In this document: one piece after another, positions 8,786-17,591 of the stretch
Numbering within the stretch: position 1 is the first letter of the stretch
Layout of the letters: each line of letters starts with the position of its first letter
Assembly (NCBI GenBank): GCA_035561515.1
Contig: DATMXP010000009.1
Span: 106,495-170,494 of the forward strand
Direction: 5' to 3'
From: Terriglobales bacterium
Lineage (GTDB): Bacteria > Acidobacteriota > Terriglobia > Terriglobales > Acidobacteriaceae
Length of the DNA: 64,000 bases
The notes under the pieces: model-generated
Told to the model about the DNA's origin: nothing
Seen by the model: the letters and a program-made list of their open reading frames with translations, nothing else
Databases searched by the model: none
Position numbers and translations under genes: made by a program

Positions 8786-9661
8786 TTGCCAAGCCTCGGA
8801 AAAATCGTGAACTCTACCTCCGTCAGTCCGCCGCCCGTCGCGCACGCGGAGGAGTGTTGGGCGTCCCTGAACTCCCACAGAATGCGCTACTTACGGTCGG
8901 GCAGTGGCCAGCCTTTGCTCCTTGTTCACGGATTATTAGGTTATTCCTTCTCCTGGCGGTTCAATCTCGAAGAACTCGGCCGTATTCGGACCGTCATCGC
9001 TCCCGACCTTCTCGGAACCGGGTTCTCAGACCGGAGCTCGGAAATAGACTGCAGCGCACGTGCTTCTGCTGATCGCATGTTTCAACTCATGGATCAGCTC
9101 GGTATCGAGAGTACCGATCTGCTCGGCACCTCGCATGGAGGCGGTGTCGCCGTGATGATGGCGAACGTAGCGCCACAGCGGATTCGCAAGCTCATCCTCG
9201 TTGCGCCAGTGAATCCTTGGTCTCCACACGGCAAACTCATCACGAAAATCCTCGCAACTCGGTTCGCCCAGTTGACGTTTCCCAGAGTCGCCACGGCTTT
9301 CCAGGCAACGTCCCGATTCTGGCTGGCCCGTCTATATGGTGATCCGGCGCGCATTTCCCCGGGAACTCTCGAAGGCTATACGGCGCCCATCGCGCTTCCC
9401 GGTACATGGCAGTATGGTCTGAACGTGATCGCTTGCTGGCACGATGACCTGCGCGAACTCGAGCATGCGTATGCTCACATCAGCCAGCCGACCCTACTGC
9501 TCTGGGGAGAAAAAGACGCAGCCGTCTATGCTTCCTCTGCTGCCGAAGTAAAAAAACGTATTCCCCACGCCGAGCTTCAAGTCTTGCCTGGCGTTGGCCA
9601 TTTGCCGTATGAGGAAACCCCACAACTCTTCAATCAATCTGTGATCGATTTCTTGCGCTGA
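8786..9661 (+). CDS. Alpha/beta-hydrolase fold protein
   Basis: Hydrolase of up to 291 residues. Nucleophile elbow GTSHGG (Ser116), acid in LLWGEKDAAV and catalytic histidine in GVGHLPYEE form the triad; the oxyanion region is LLVHGLLG (45-52). The substrate is unknown; the family includes esterases, epoxide hydrolases and C-C hydrolases. No signal peptide is evident. The start is uncertain: the open frame begins with TTG at 8786, with GTG at 8807 as an alternative and no strong ribosome site for either; ATG codons at 8773 and 8782 are out of frame. It converges with the nuclease gene across a shared terminator. Confidence 0.85.
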   Translation: MPSLGKIVNSTSVSPPPVAHAEECWASLNSHRMRYLRSGSGQPLLLVHGLLGYSFSWRFNLEELGRIRTVIAPDLLGTGFSDRSSEIDCSARASADRMFQLMDQLGIESTDLLGTSHGGGVAVMMANVAPQRIRKLILVAPVNPWSPHGKLITKILATRFAQLTFPRVATAFQATSRFWLARLYGDPARISPGTLEGYTAPIALPGTWQYGLNVIACWHDDLRELEHAYAHISQPTLLLWGEKDAAVYASSAAEVKKRIPHAELQVLPGVGHLPYEETPQLFNQSVIDFLR

Positions 9662-9679
9662 TTGCGCTCCACAAAAATT

Positions 9680-9704
9680 AGGCCGGCCCGAAAGGGACCG
9701 GCCT
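9680..9704. terminator. Bidirectional hairpin between convergent genes
   Basis: Stem AGGCCGGCCC against GGGACCGGCCT with a GAAA loop and a single bulged A. It sits between the stops of the hydrolase (9661) and the nuclease (9725). There is no long T tract on either side. Confidence 0.55.
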
Positions 9705-9724
9705 GCAGTTTGCATAACGTACTA

Positions 9725-12700
9725 CTACCTTAGCTTCACAACCGTGTTCTGCGTCTTTCCATCGTCAAAGCCAAGCAGGATGCTGTAGCAACCCGGTGCG
9801 ACACCCTTGGTCTGCCAATTGAAGTGGAACAGTCCAGTGGTGGAGTCATACATCAAGCTGGAAGCTCCCGGCGTACCCGGATCGAACGGCTCGCCATCCG
9901 CCACTCCCGCGCAGTCGCCGTTGTAAGCAATTTGCAGGGACGTAATCGAAGACAGATTGCCTCCGTTTCCGCCTTGTCCGTTCTTAAGCATCCACTTTAG
10001 CGGTAGCGTGCTGCCTGCCTTGTAAGGACCGATTCCGTTGACCGGAGCCAGGAATCCGCTCCACGCATACGACACCGTGTAGCTGACGCTCACAGGTGCA
10101 GCTAGGTTCCCAGCCGCATCCTGTGCGCCGCTGCACGTCGCCGTGAAGGTACCCACGCCGTTCGCGGTGCCGCCGGTAATGCTCAGCGTTGCATATGTGC
10201 TGATGGCCGACACCGTATCGGTAGTGCTGCAGCCTGCGGCAGGTACCGATCCCAGTGTGTAATCCGCGCCATCGGTAACGCCAGTCACAGTGACGACTGG
10301 AGGAGTTGTGTCAACAACGCTGACCTTGAACTCGCCAGTCGTGGAGTTGTGACGGGCATCTTCGGTTGTGCATGAAACAGTGTTGACGCCCAGCGGGAAC
10401 GTGCTGCCCGAAGCCGGATTGCACAGCACCGAGGTAGCACCATCATTGCTGTCCAGAGCCGAAACCGTGTACGTCACTACCGCGCCGGACGGACTCGTCG
10501 CTTCCACCGTGAAATCAGCAGGTAGCGTCAGAACCGGAGGCGTCTTGTCGACCGGCAGGTTGAAGTAAGCGACTGGCATATCGTGATCCGACAGTCTCTC
10601 CGGACGATTTGCGTCACTTCTATATACCTCCGGGAAGTCAGCGTCGTTGCGTGCGATTGCAAATCGCGACAACTTCGGCATCATCCCCTGGTTTACCAGG
10701 ATGTGGTCCAGCGTCTGGGCCGACCCGAAATTGATATAGGAGTACTGCTGTTCTGCCGGAAGCAGTGTCAGCAGATCTGTCAGGTCTGGGTCGACCAGGT
10801 CAGGGCTTGCCAGCAACACGTTTTCAGGCGCGGTTGGCGTCCCTTTGATCGTCCCCATCATGTCCACGTAGCCGTCGTTCACGTCAAACGCGTTGTAGTC
10901 ACCAACGCTGACAATATTCGCCGTCGGGTCGCCGGTCTGGAAGCCCTGGATCAGGTTTGCCAGTTCTTCCGCCTGCGCTCTCCGCTTCGCGCGGATGCGA
11001 AGACCATCGCTGCCATCGATCCCGGTCAGCGAACGCAGGTGATTGACGATCACGATGAACTTCGTCGTTTCCTTTTCGTTCGTCACACTTGCGTCCAGCA
11101 CCAGCGGCGGCCGGTCATTCAACATCGCTTGCTGCCCGTCCGTCGGGTCCGTGTAGGTGCTGTCCTTGTTGTACTGAACAACGCTGTTCACCTGCACGCG
11201 CGATGTCTTCACCAGGAAGCCAACATCGATGCCGCCCGGATCGTTGCCCTCAGCCAGGAATCCTTGGTACTGCGGATCCTGCGCACCACCAGCGACGGCG
11301 TCGGAATTAATCTGCGCCGCCAGCGTCTGGATCGTGCTGAGGTTCTCCATCTCTTCCACGCCAATAATGTCTGGCATGTTCATGACGTTCCGAATCGCGA
11401 GCGATGCTTTCTTCAAACGGTTCGCATATGCGGTCGGCGTCAGTACTGCATCGCCACCCGCATCGTTCGTCGAGTCGTAAAACCGCTCCATGTTGAAGTT
11501 CGCGACGGTGAATTCCTTGCTCAGGTCCGGTGTCGGCACCGGGATTGCATCGCTACCCGGGGCAAGGATCGTCGGAGCCGTATCCGTCAGGATCGTGTAC
11601 GCATGTTGGCCGAAGTCGAGCGGACCGGTCAGGTCGCCGACTACCGCCCCCGTGGCCACGTCAATCGCGGTCGAACTCGATTGACCTCTGCTGTCCACGC
11701 GAATGCGTTGTGGTTCACTGTTCCATGTTGGAATGCAGCACGGCGGATTCGGGACCGGAGCAGGCTGCTCAATGCCGGCTCCGCGGAATGGCCGCGGCAA
11801 TCCCGGCAGCGTTCCGAAGAACACGCCGTTGGTCGTAGCCGTCGCGTTCGCCTCGCTCTTGAACCCGCCCGTCGGTGCCACCACGTTCAGCGTGTCCACG
11901 TGCACCCGCATGCCTTCGTATTTCTCGAGCTGATCGAAAGCGCCATCCGGGTTGATATCTGCCGCCGTGATCACAACCGGGTTTGGCAATGGATTGCCGC
12001 TCGAAATCTTCGCGACAATCGGGCTACCCGACAACTCCGTCTGTGGTGCGGCAGCTGGATCGCTGGAACTTGCGAACTCCTGCACATTACCCTGTACGTT
12101 CACCAGGTCGCCTTTTGCAACTGTCGGAGCCGATGACGTAAATACCAGCAACCCGTCCGATGTCGTCGGATCGCCATCCCCATCGAGATCTTGCAGGAAG
12201 AAGCCATTGCTCTTCACCGCCGTAACCACGCCGGTGGTCTTCACCGCCTGACCTTCATACGGAGAGCGTGTGCCGCTCCCTTGGATCTGCATGATCGTCA
12301 GTTGCTGCGCATTGACCGACAGGTTGATGTTCGCCGTCGCCGTATGTCCCTGTCCGTCTACAGCGCTGGCCACGATCGTTTTCGGACCTGATGCCACTCC
12401 GCCTGGCAACGTGTAATTCAACGTAAAGTTCAGATCGGCCGCGATCGCGTCCCCGTGAGTTCCGTCGTCATACAGCGGCGCATTGTCGGCTCCGCCGATG
12501 GATGTCAGGTTCGCCGTTACGCTCACGCCGGTTGTTGAACTGGGCGTCACCGCCACCACGAACACAACCGTACCGCCCTGGTCGACGGAGGTAGGGTTCA
12601 CCGTTCCGGCCGCTGTAATTCCTTGCTCTTGCCCGATGCACGCCGAAGCCATGTTCTGCGGATTAGGCGTGCCGCTGGTACCGTCCAACAGAGTGTAGTC

Positions 12701-13261
12701 GCTGGCGTTGTTATCTGTGTCCTGGCCATTTCCGAGTGCGCCGCCCGGCTTGCGCTCGTAGCTGCGATTCGTATTGGTCGTCAGTCGAATTGAAAGAACG
12801 GTCCCTTCCTTGTAGGCCGATGTGGTGCTCAGCCCAACCTGGTCGATGATGACGCTCGACGCATTCAACAGTGCAATGCCGCCGTCGTCCGTCACGCCAG
12901 TTGCGTAGGACTGATCGCCCGTGACGCTTCCGCTATATCCGCTCGAAGCTGTATTCGTCGCCAGGAAGTGGCAACCGGGATTCAGTACCGTGCCGGCCGC
13001 GATGGTGACCCGTGTTCCGGTTGTTCCCGAGGAATTGGACCCGTTGATTTTCCAGCCGCCGATTGCGACCGGGGAAGAGGACAGATTATAAAGCTCAATG
13101 AACTCGTCGTTACCACCCTGGGGACCGCGCGTACGGAACTCGCTGATCACCACGGTATCAGATCCAGCAAACGCTGGCGTTACAAATAAGACGCAGATGT
13201 ACAGCAGACACACCAGCGTCAGGAATGCGATAGAGGAAGAAGCAAATTTTCGGTGAGTCAT
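9725..13261 (-). CDS. Large secreted ExeM/NucH-type endonuclease with LTD, HYR and C-terminal beta domains
   Basis: Secreted protein of about 1178 residues. A signal peptide (1-32, ending PAFA) is followed by a lamin-tail domain (about 33-150), a beta-sandwich, an OB-like domain typical of ExeM/NucH nucleases (about 330-430), and an endonuclease/exonuclease/phosphatase catalytic domain with FTVANFNMERF, GVEEMEN, GDYNAFD and SDHDMPV. HYR/Ig-like domains (DKTPPVLTLP, DTTPPVVTVTG) and a C-terminal domain with PLKWML come last. It probably degrades extracellular DNA for nutrients, biofilm release or defence. The start at 13261 is the ATG that begins the signal peptide; the frame opens at 13369. 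Monocistronic. Confidence 0.88.
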   Translation of the reverse strand: MTHRKFASSSIAFLTLVCLLYICVLFVTPAFAGSDTVVISEFRTRGPQGGNDEFIELYNLSSSPVAIGGWKINGSNSSGTTGTRVTIAAGTVLNPGCHFLATNTASSGYSGSVTGDQSYATGVTDDGGIALLNASSVIIDQVGLSTTSAYKEGTVLSIRLTTNTNRSYERKPGGALGNGQDTDNNASDYTLLDGTSGTPNPQNMASACIGQEQGITAAGTVNPTSVDQGGTVVFVVAVTPSSTTGVSVTANLTSIGGADNAPLYDDGTHGDAIAADLNFTLNYTLPGGVASGPKTIVASAVDGQGHTATANINLSVNAQQLTIMQIQGSGTRSPYEGQAVKTTGVVTAVKSNGFFLQDLDGDGDPTTSDGLLVFTSSAPTVAKGDLVNVQGNVQEFASSSDPAAAPQTELSGSPIVAKISSGNPLPNPVVITAADINPDGAFDQLEKYEGMRVHVDTLNVVAPTGGFKSEANATATTNGVFFGTLPGLPRPFRGAGIEQPAPVPNPPCCIPTWNSEPQRIRVDSRGQSSSTAIDVATGAVVGDLTGPLDFGQHAYTILTDTAPTILAPGSDAIPVPTPDLSKEFTVANFNMERFYDSTNDAGGDAVLTPTAYANRLKKASLAIRNVMNMPDIIGVEEMENLSTIQTLAAQINSDAVAGGAQDPQYQGFLAEGNDPGGIDVGFLVKTSRVQVNSVVQYNKDSTYTDPTDGQQAMLNDRPPLVLDASVTNEKETTKFIVIVNHLRSLTGIDGSDGLRIRAKRRAQAEELANLIQGFQTGDPTANIVSVGDYNAFDVNDGYVDMMGTIKGTPTAPENVLLASPDLVDPDLTDLLTLLPAEQQYSYINFGSAQTLDHILVNQGMMPKLSRFAIARNDADFPEVYRSDANRPERLSDHDMPVAYFNLPVDKTPPVLTLPADFTVEATSPSGAVVTYTVSALDSNDGATSVLCNPASGSTFPLGVNTVSCTTEDARHNSTTGEFKVSVVDTTPPVVTVTGVTDGADYTLGSVPAAGCSTTDTVSAISTYATLSITGGTANGVGTFTATCSGAQDAAGNLAAPVSVSYTVSYAWSGFLAPVNGIGPYKAGSTLPLKWMLKNGQGGNGGNLSSITSLQIAYNGDCAGVADGEPFDPGTPGASSLMYDSTTGLFHFNWQTKGVAPGCYSILLGFDDGKTQNTVVKLR

Positions 13262-13425
13262 AGACGCCCGAAGTATGCCAACCAGAGTTGCCGTCTGCAA
13301 TGACTTCTCGATGAAAAAATGGTGAAAAATCCCATTTTTGATCTGCCGGTGGAAAACTACTTCCCTCAAAGCGCAAAAGTGTGCACCCGAACGGCATAAA
13401 GTTCCTGAATTGATATCCTGTTGAC

Positions 13426-14427
13426 ATGGATCCTATCCGCTTCACGCGCGAACTGATCGACATCGAATCCATCACGGGAAACGAAGCGCAAGTGGGCGAC
13501 TTCATCGCAGAACGCCTCTCCCGCCTCGGCTACCAGGTGCAGAAAGGCCCGGTCGAGCGTCATCGTTTCAATGTGCTTGCATTGCCCCCGCATTCGCCCG
13601 TGCCGCCAGTCGTTTTTTCCACCCACATGGACACCGTTCCTCCCTTTATTCCTTCTTGGGAAGATGAACGTCGCGTCTATGGACGTGGTGCCTGCGACGC
13701 TAAAGGGATCATCGCCGCCCAGACCGCAGCCGCCATTCGATTGCGTGATGATGGTTTTGCAGCGGGCCTGCTGTTCGTCGTCGGAGAAGAGAAAGATAGT
13801 CTTGGCGCAAAAGTCGCCAACGAACACCCGATCGGCAGCAAGTTCCTCATCAACGGCGAGCCCACTGAAAACAAGGTCGCCACGGCATCCAAGGGCTCTC
13901 TGCGCGTCGAACTCATCGCCGAAGGCAGGATGGCCCACTCTGCTTACCCGGAACTCGGTGAATCCGCCATCGACAAACTCGTCGAAGCGATGCATCGTCT
14001 CCGCAAGATGCACCTGCCCAACAACCCTGAGATTGGCCCCTCAACCTTGAATATCGGAGTCATCGAAGGCGGACGTGCTCCCAACGTCATCTCCGATCAC
14101 GCCCGCGCCCAGGCCCTCATCCGCCTCGTCGGACCCTCGGAAGATATCCGTCGCAACATCGTTGATGGTGTCCGCGACCTCGTTCGCGTCGAGTTCCCGT
14201 TGGAAATACCCTTTGTGAAACTCCGCACCTTCCCCAGTTTGCCCAGCATGGTGGCCGCTTTTACCACTGATATCCCGAAACTCAGCAATTGGGGAGAACC
14301 CGTGCTGATCGGTCCCGGTTCCATTCACGTCGCCCACACTGAAAACGAATACATTGAGAAAGAGCAGCTAATGCGCGCCGTTGACATCTATTACCAGATT
14401 GGGCGCGAACTCGCCGCTCAGGCCTAA
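13426..14427 (+). CDS. M20-family metallopeptidase / deacylase, ArgE-DapE type
   Basis: Zinc-dependent amidohydrolase or peptidase of 333 residues, somewhat short for the family. Metal ligands are visible: His67 in FSTHMDTVP with Asp69, Asp91 in GACDAKG, the glutamate pair in GEEKDS (121-122), a further acid in NGEPTENK and the late histidine in HVAHTENEY. ArgE (acetylornithine deacetylase) and DapE (succinyl-DAP desuccinylase) are the nearest functional guesses; dipeptidase activity is equally possible. The ATG at 13426 has no strong ribosome site. The DUF255 gene follows after 22 bases. Confidence 0.87.
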   Translation: MDPIRFTRELIDIESITGNEAQVGDFIAERLSRLGYQVQKGPVERHRFNVLALPPHSPVPPVVFSTHMDTVPPFIPSWEDERRVYGRGACDAKGIIAAQTAAAIRLRDDGFAAGLLFVVGEEKDSLGAKVANEHPIGSKFLINGEPTENKVATASKGSLRVELIAEGRMAHSAYPELGESAIDKLVEAMHRLRKMHLPNNPEIGPSTLNIGVIEGGRAPNVISDHARAQALIRLVGPSEDIRRNIVDGVRDLVRVEFPLEIPFVKLRTFPSLPSMVAAFTTDIPKLSNWGEPVLIGPGSIHVAHTENEYIEKEQLMRAVDIYYQIGRELAAQA

Positions 14428-14449
14428 GTTCATTCGGAAACAATCATTC

Positions 14450-16579
14450 ATGACCACACAGACCCACGCTACCAACTCGCTCGCTCATGCCTCGTCTTCT
14501 TATCTCCGCTCTGCCATGCACCAGCCGATTCGCTGGTTCGAATGGGGCGCGGAAGCTTTCGAAACCGCAACGCGAGAGAACAAGCCGATTCTCCTCGACA
14601 TCGGTGCAGTCTGGTGTCACTGGTGCCATGTCATGGACCGCGAGTCTTACGACGATCCCGGAGTCGCCCAGATCGTCAATGAAAACTACGTCGCGATTAA
14701 AGTAGATCGCGACGAACGCCCCGACATCGACAGCCGGTACCAGTCCGCCATCTCGGCGATGACCGGCCAGGGCGGATGGCCTCTAACCGCATTCCTCACG
14801 CCCGACGGCAAGCCCTTCTTCGGTGGAACCTACTTTCCGCCAGTTGATGGCTACGGACGGCCCAGCTTTAAGCGCGTGCTGCTCACCCTCGCCCAGGCTT
14901 TCAAAGAAAAGCGTGCCGATGTCGACGAGCAGGCCCAGACCGTCATGAACATGATTGCTCGCTCGGAAACGTTCGCCGGACGCGAGCAGGAACCTGTCTC
15001 GCCTCAGATCGTGGACCACATCGTTGGTTCCGCCCAGGGCATGTTCGATTCGCGCCACGGAGGCTTCGGTAGCGCTCCCAAATTCCCACACTCCTCCGCA
15101 ATCGATCTGCTGTTGCATCGATACGCGCGGACTGGCGATCCGGATGTAAAAGAGATTTGCGTCAAGACGCTCGAGAAAATGGCTCGTGGCGGAATCTACG
15201 ATCAGCTCGCCGGAGGCTTCCACCGGTACTCCGTCGACGAACGCTGGGTCGTTCCGCACTTCGAGAAGATGTCTTACGACAACTCCGAACTGCTGAAAAA
15301 CTTCGTTCACGGCTACCAGGCAACCGGCAATCCGTTCTTCGCTGCTGTCGCCAAAGACATCATTCGCTGGATGGATGAATGGCTCAGCGACCGGGAGCGT
15401 GGCGGCTTCTATGCCTCGCAAGATGCCGACTACTCCATGGACGACGACGGCGACTATTTCACATGGACACTCGACGAAGCTCGCGCCGTCCTCACCGGCG
15501 ACGAACTGAAGGTCGCCGCCGATTACTACGACATCGGCGAAGTCGGCGACATGCACCACAATCATCTGAAAAACGTGCTCTTTGTGAAGTCGTCGCTTGA
15601 AGAAATTGCCGTCCGCAATGGCATGCAAATCGACCGTGCCTCCAATCTGCTCGATTCGGCGAAGCAGAAGATGTACGCTGCGCGCCTGAAGCGCCCAACC
15701 CCTTACGTCGACAAAACCGTGTACGTCAACTGGAATGGCCTCTGCATCTCCGCTTACTTGCAAGCCGCCACCGTTCTCAGCCTTGATGCTGCCCGCCAAT
15801 TCGCTCTCAAGTCGCTTGACCGCATCCTCGCGGAAGGCTGGAACCCGCAGACCGGACTCAGGCACGTGATCGCCTACTCCGATCCGAAGGCCGCCGATCG
15901 CAAATCCAGCGGCTTTCTCGACGACTACACATTCGTAGGACTCGCCTGCCTCGACGCCTACGAAGCAACGGGCAACATCCGTTACTTCGAGTCCGCTCGC
16001 GCTATTGCCGATCACCTCATCCGGAATTTTTACGATGAGCAGGCTGGCGGCTTCTTCGACGCTCCAAAATCATCCGCCGATGCAAAGCAACTGGGTGCTC
16101 TCACCGCCCAACGCAAGCCCTTCCAGGATTCGCCAACTCCCTCCGGCAATAGCTCAGCCGCCATCCTTCTACTGAAACTTCACGGATTCACCAATGATGT
16201 CTCTTACCGTGTCAGGGCCGAAAAGACCCTCGGTCTTTTTGCCGGACTGGCAGAACAGGTGGGCATCTTTGCCGGAACCTACGGCATTGCGTCCGTCTGG
16301 CTCATGCGTCCTCATACCCAGGTTGTCGTCATCGGCAACGACCAGGCCGCCCAGCATCTCTACGCGGCCGCAGTTGCTCCGTTCGCACTGAACAAGTCGC
16401 TAATCCGCGTCGTTGAGGTCCAACAGCTTCCACCCGCGCTTGCCGAAACTGTGCCGAACATCCCCGCAGTGCAGGAAGGGAAGTCTGTTGCCGTCGTGTG
16501 CTCCAACTTCACCTGCCTGCCTCCCATGAGTGGCCCAGACCAGCTTGCCAATACGTTGGCCGAGGTTTTATCGAGGTGA
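14450..16579 (+). CDS. Thioredoxin-domain protein of the DUF255 / YyaL / SPATA20 family
   Basis: Cytoplasmic protein of 709 residues. The N-terminal thioredoxin-like domain has the hallmark AVWCHWCHVMD (Cys56 and Cys59), followed by a long alpha/alpha-toroid region like glycoside hydrolases (FPHSSAIDLLLH, GGIYDQLAGGFHRYSVDERW, FYASQDADY). The family's biochemical role is not settled. The start is the ATG at 14450, since the longer frame runs back into the M20 gene; GGAAA lies about ten bases upstream. An ATG at 14516 would remove the first 22 residues and still keep both cysteines. Probably co-transcribed with the M20 gene. Confidence 0.9.
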   Translation: MTTQTHATNSLAHASSSYLRSAMHQPIRWFEWGAEAFETATRENKPILLDIGAVWCHWCHVMDRESYDDPGVAQIVNENYVAIKVDRDERPDIDSRYQSAISAMTGQGGWPLTAFLTPDGKPFFGGTYFPPVDGYGRPSFKRVLLTLAQAFKEKRADVDEQAQTVMNMIARSETFAGREQEPVSPQIVDHIVGSAQGMFDSRHGGFGSAPKFPHSSAIDLLLHRYARTGDPDVKEICVKTLEKMARGGIYDQLAGGFHRYSVDERWVVPHFEKMSYDNSELLKNFVHGYQATGNPFFAAVAKDIIRWMDEWLSDRERGGFYASQDADYSMDDDGDYFTWTLDEARAVLTGDELKVAADYYDIGEVGDMHHNHLKNVLFVKSSLEEIAVRNGMQIDRASNLLDSAKQKMYAARLKRPTPYVDKTVYVNWNGLCISAYLQAATVLSLDAARQFALKSLDRILAEGWNPQTGLRHVIAYSDPKAADRKSSGFLDDYTFVGLACLDAYEATGNIRYFESARAIADHLIRNFYDEQAGGFFDAPKSSADAKQLGALTAQRKPFQDSPTPSGNSSAAILLLKLHGFTNDVSYRVRAEKTLGLFAGLAEQVGIFAGTYGIASVWLMRPHTQVVVIGNDQAAQHLYAAAVAPFALNKSLIRVVEVQQLPPALAETVPNIPAVQEGKSVAVVCSNFTCLPPMSGPDQLANTLAEVLSR

Positions 16580-16657
16580 ACCTGCCTGTGAGTTGTGCCA
16601 ATTTCATGCATCGGCGCGGCACGTGCATCAATCAAATCCGTAGAGGTATAGAGGATC

Positions 16658-17155
16658 ATGCCGACAGCACTACAGAACGACAAAACGTTTAAAAGCAGTA
16701 TCGAAATCCCCCAACGATCCAGGATTATTGAGATCCTGAACGCACGCCTCGCCGATTCCACCGACCTTAAAACCCAGACGAAGTTTGCTCATTGGAACGT
16801 CAAGGGCCCGCAGTTTTTTCAGCTTCATGAGTTGTTCGACCAGGTCGCCCCGCACTTTGATGATTATGCCGACCTGCTCGCTGAGCGCGCTGTCCAGTTG
16901 GGCGGAGTAGCAAATGGCACTCTCCGTCAGGCCGCGGCTGCCTCTTCCATTTCCGAATACGATTTCGAAGCCATCACCGGAACCGAGCACGTGCGCGCAC
17001 TGGTAAAGAATATTGCCAGGTTTGCAGCGCTCGTCCGCGAAGCCATCGACCAGACCGACGGCCTCGGCGACAAGGATACCGCCGACATATTCACCGAGAT
17101 CTCGCGTCAGGTTGACAAGGACCTCTGGTTCCTCGAAGCTCACGTACAGGCATAA
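16658..17155 (+). CDS. dps: Dps-family ferritin-like DNA-protection protein
   Basis: Dodecameric iron-storage and DNA-protection protein, 165 residues, normal Dps length. The inter-subunit ferroxidase signature is present: KFAHWNVKGPQFFQLHELFD gives His45, His57 and Asp61, with Glu76 in LLAERA. Residues 1-20 form a polar tail with two lysines that could contact DNA. AGAGGATC precedes the ATG. Expected to act against hydrogen peroxide and in starvation. A strong bidirectional terminator follows (17172-17199). The 78 bases upstream probably hold its promoter; no clear operator was recognised. Confidence 0.93.
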   Translation: MPTALQNDKTFKSSIEIPQRSRIIEILNARLADSTDLKTQTKFAHWNVKGPQFFQLHELFDQVAPHFDDYADLLAERAVQLGGVANGTLRQAAAASSISEYDFEAITGTEHVRALVKNIARFAALVREAIDQTDGLGDKDTADIFTEISRQVDKDLWFLEAHVQA

Positions 17156-17171
17156 CTCCGGCCGAAAGCAA

Positions 17172-17199
17172 AAAGCCCGCCATTTCCTCGGCGGGCTTT
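17172..17199. terminator. Strong bidirectional terminator between dps and the coiled-coil gene
   Basis: Ten-base-pair perfect stem AAAGCCCGCC / GGCGGGCTTT with an eight-base loop, placed 16 bases after the dps stop and 16 before the stop of the convergent gene at 17216. Confidence 0.85.
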
Positions 17200-17215
17200 G
17201 TTAGTCAAACGGAAA

Positions 17216-17548
17216 TCACTTCCTTACTAACAAGATGATCAGTGCAACTGTGACGATCAGGTTCCACAATGCCATGGCGGCAACCCACCTGTAGTAACGG
17301 TTATTCCTGTCGCTCAAGAACTGCATCGTCTGTGCTACCGCGGCAAACTTGTCCTTCGTCTGTTTGAAGTTCTCGTCGATGGTGTAGCGCATCTCCGTGA
17401 ACTGCTGGTCAACCGCCAGCGCGCTTTTTTCGAGTTCCACAACACGTGCCTCCAGTGTTGCTGCGCCGGAGTTCTGCCGCCAGGTCGCAATACTGTGCTT
17501 GCCCAACTCAACTAACGCCGGCATCAGGAACTTAAGGTACGCACCCAT
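17216..17548 (-). CDS. Small coiled-coil protein with C-terminal membrane anchor
   Basis: 110-residue protein of unknown function. An amphipathic, coiled-coil-prone region (about 30-75, with repeated VVELEKSALAVDQQFTEM-type heptads) is followed by a single hydrophobic anchor (about 88-107, WVAAMALWNLIVTVALIILL) and a short basic end. It would be a tail-anchored inner-membrane protein with a cytoplasmic coiled coil. GGAGG four bases before the ATG at 17548 gives a firm start. It follows glcF by 43 bases on the same strand and may be the last gene of that operon; a functional link is not evident. Confidence 0.75.
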   Translation of the reverse strand: MGAYLKFLMPALVELGKHSIATWRQNSGAATLEARVVELEKSALAVDQQFTEMRYTIDENFKQTKDKFAAVAQTMQFLSDRNNRYYRWVAAMALWNLIVTVALIILLVRK

Positions 17549-17591
17549 GAGACCTCCAGGTTTGTCTGAGGGAAGAGTGAAAGAGGAAACA

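Noticed and set aside
8773..9072. Alternative ATG-started frame overlapping the alpha/beta hydrolase
   Set aside because: The frame is out of register with the hydrolase motifs and its product is Arg-rich and unlike any family; it is a shadow.
10583..12136. 517-codon plus-strand frame inside the nuclease gene
   Set aside because: It is antisense to a gene with signal peptide and catalytic motifs; its product is His/Arg/Val-rich without any domain and no ribosome site precedes it.
14783..16015. 410-codon minus-strand frame inside the DUF255 gene
   Set aside because: Shadow frame of a high-GC coding region; no motif or start signal, and the opposite strand encodes a recognised family.
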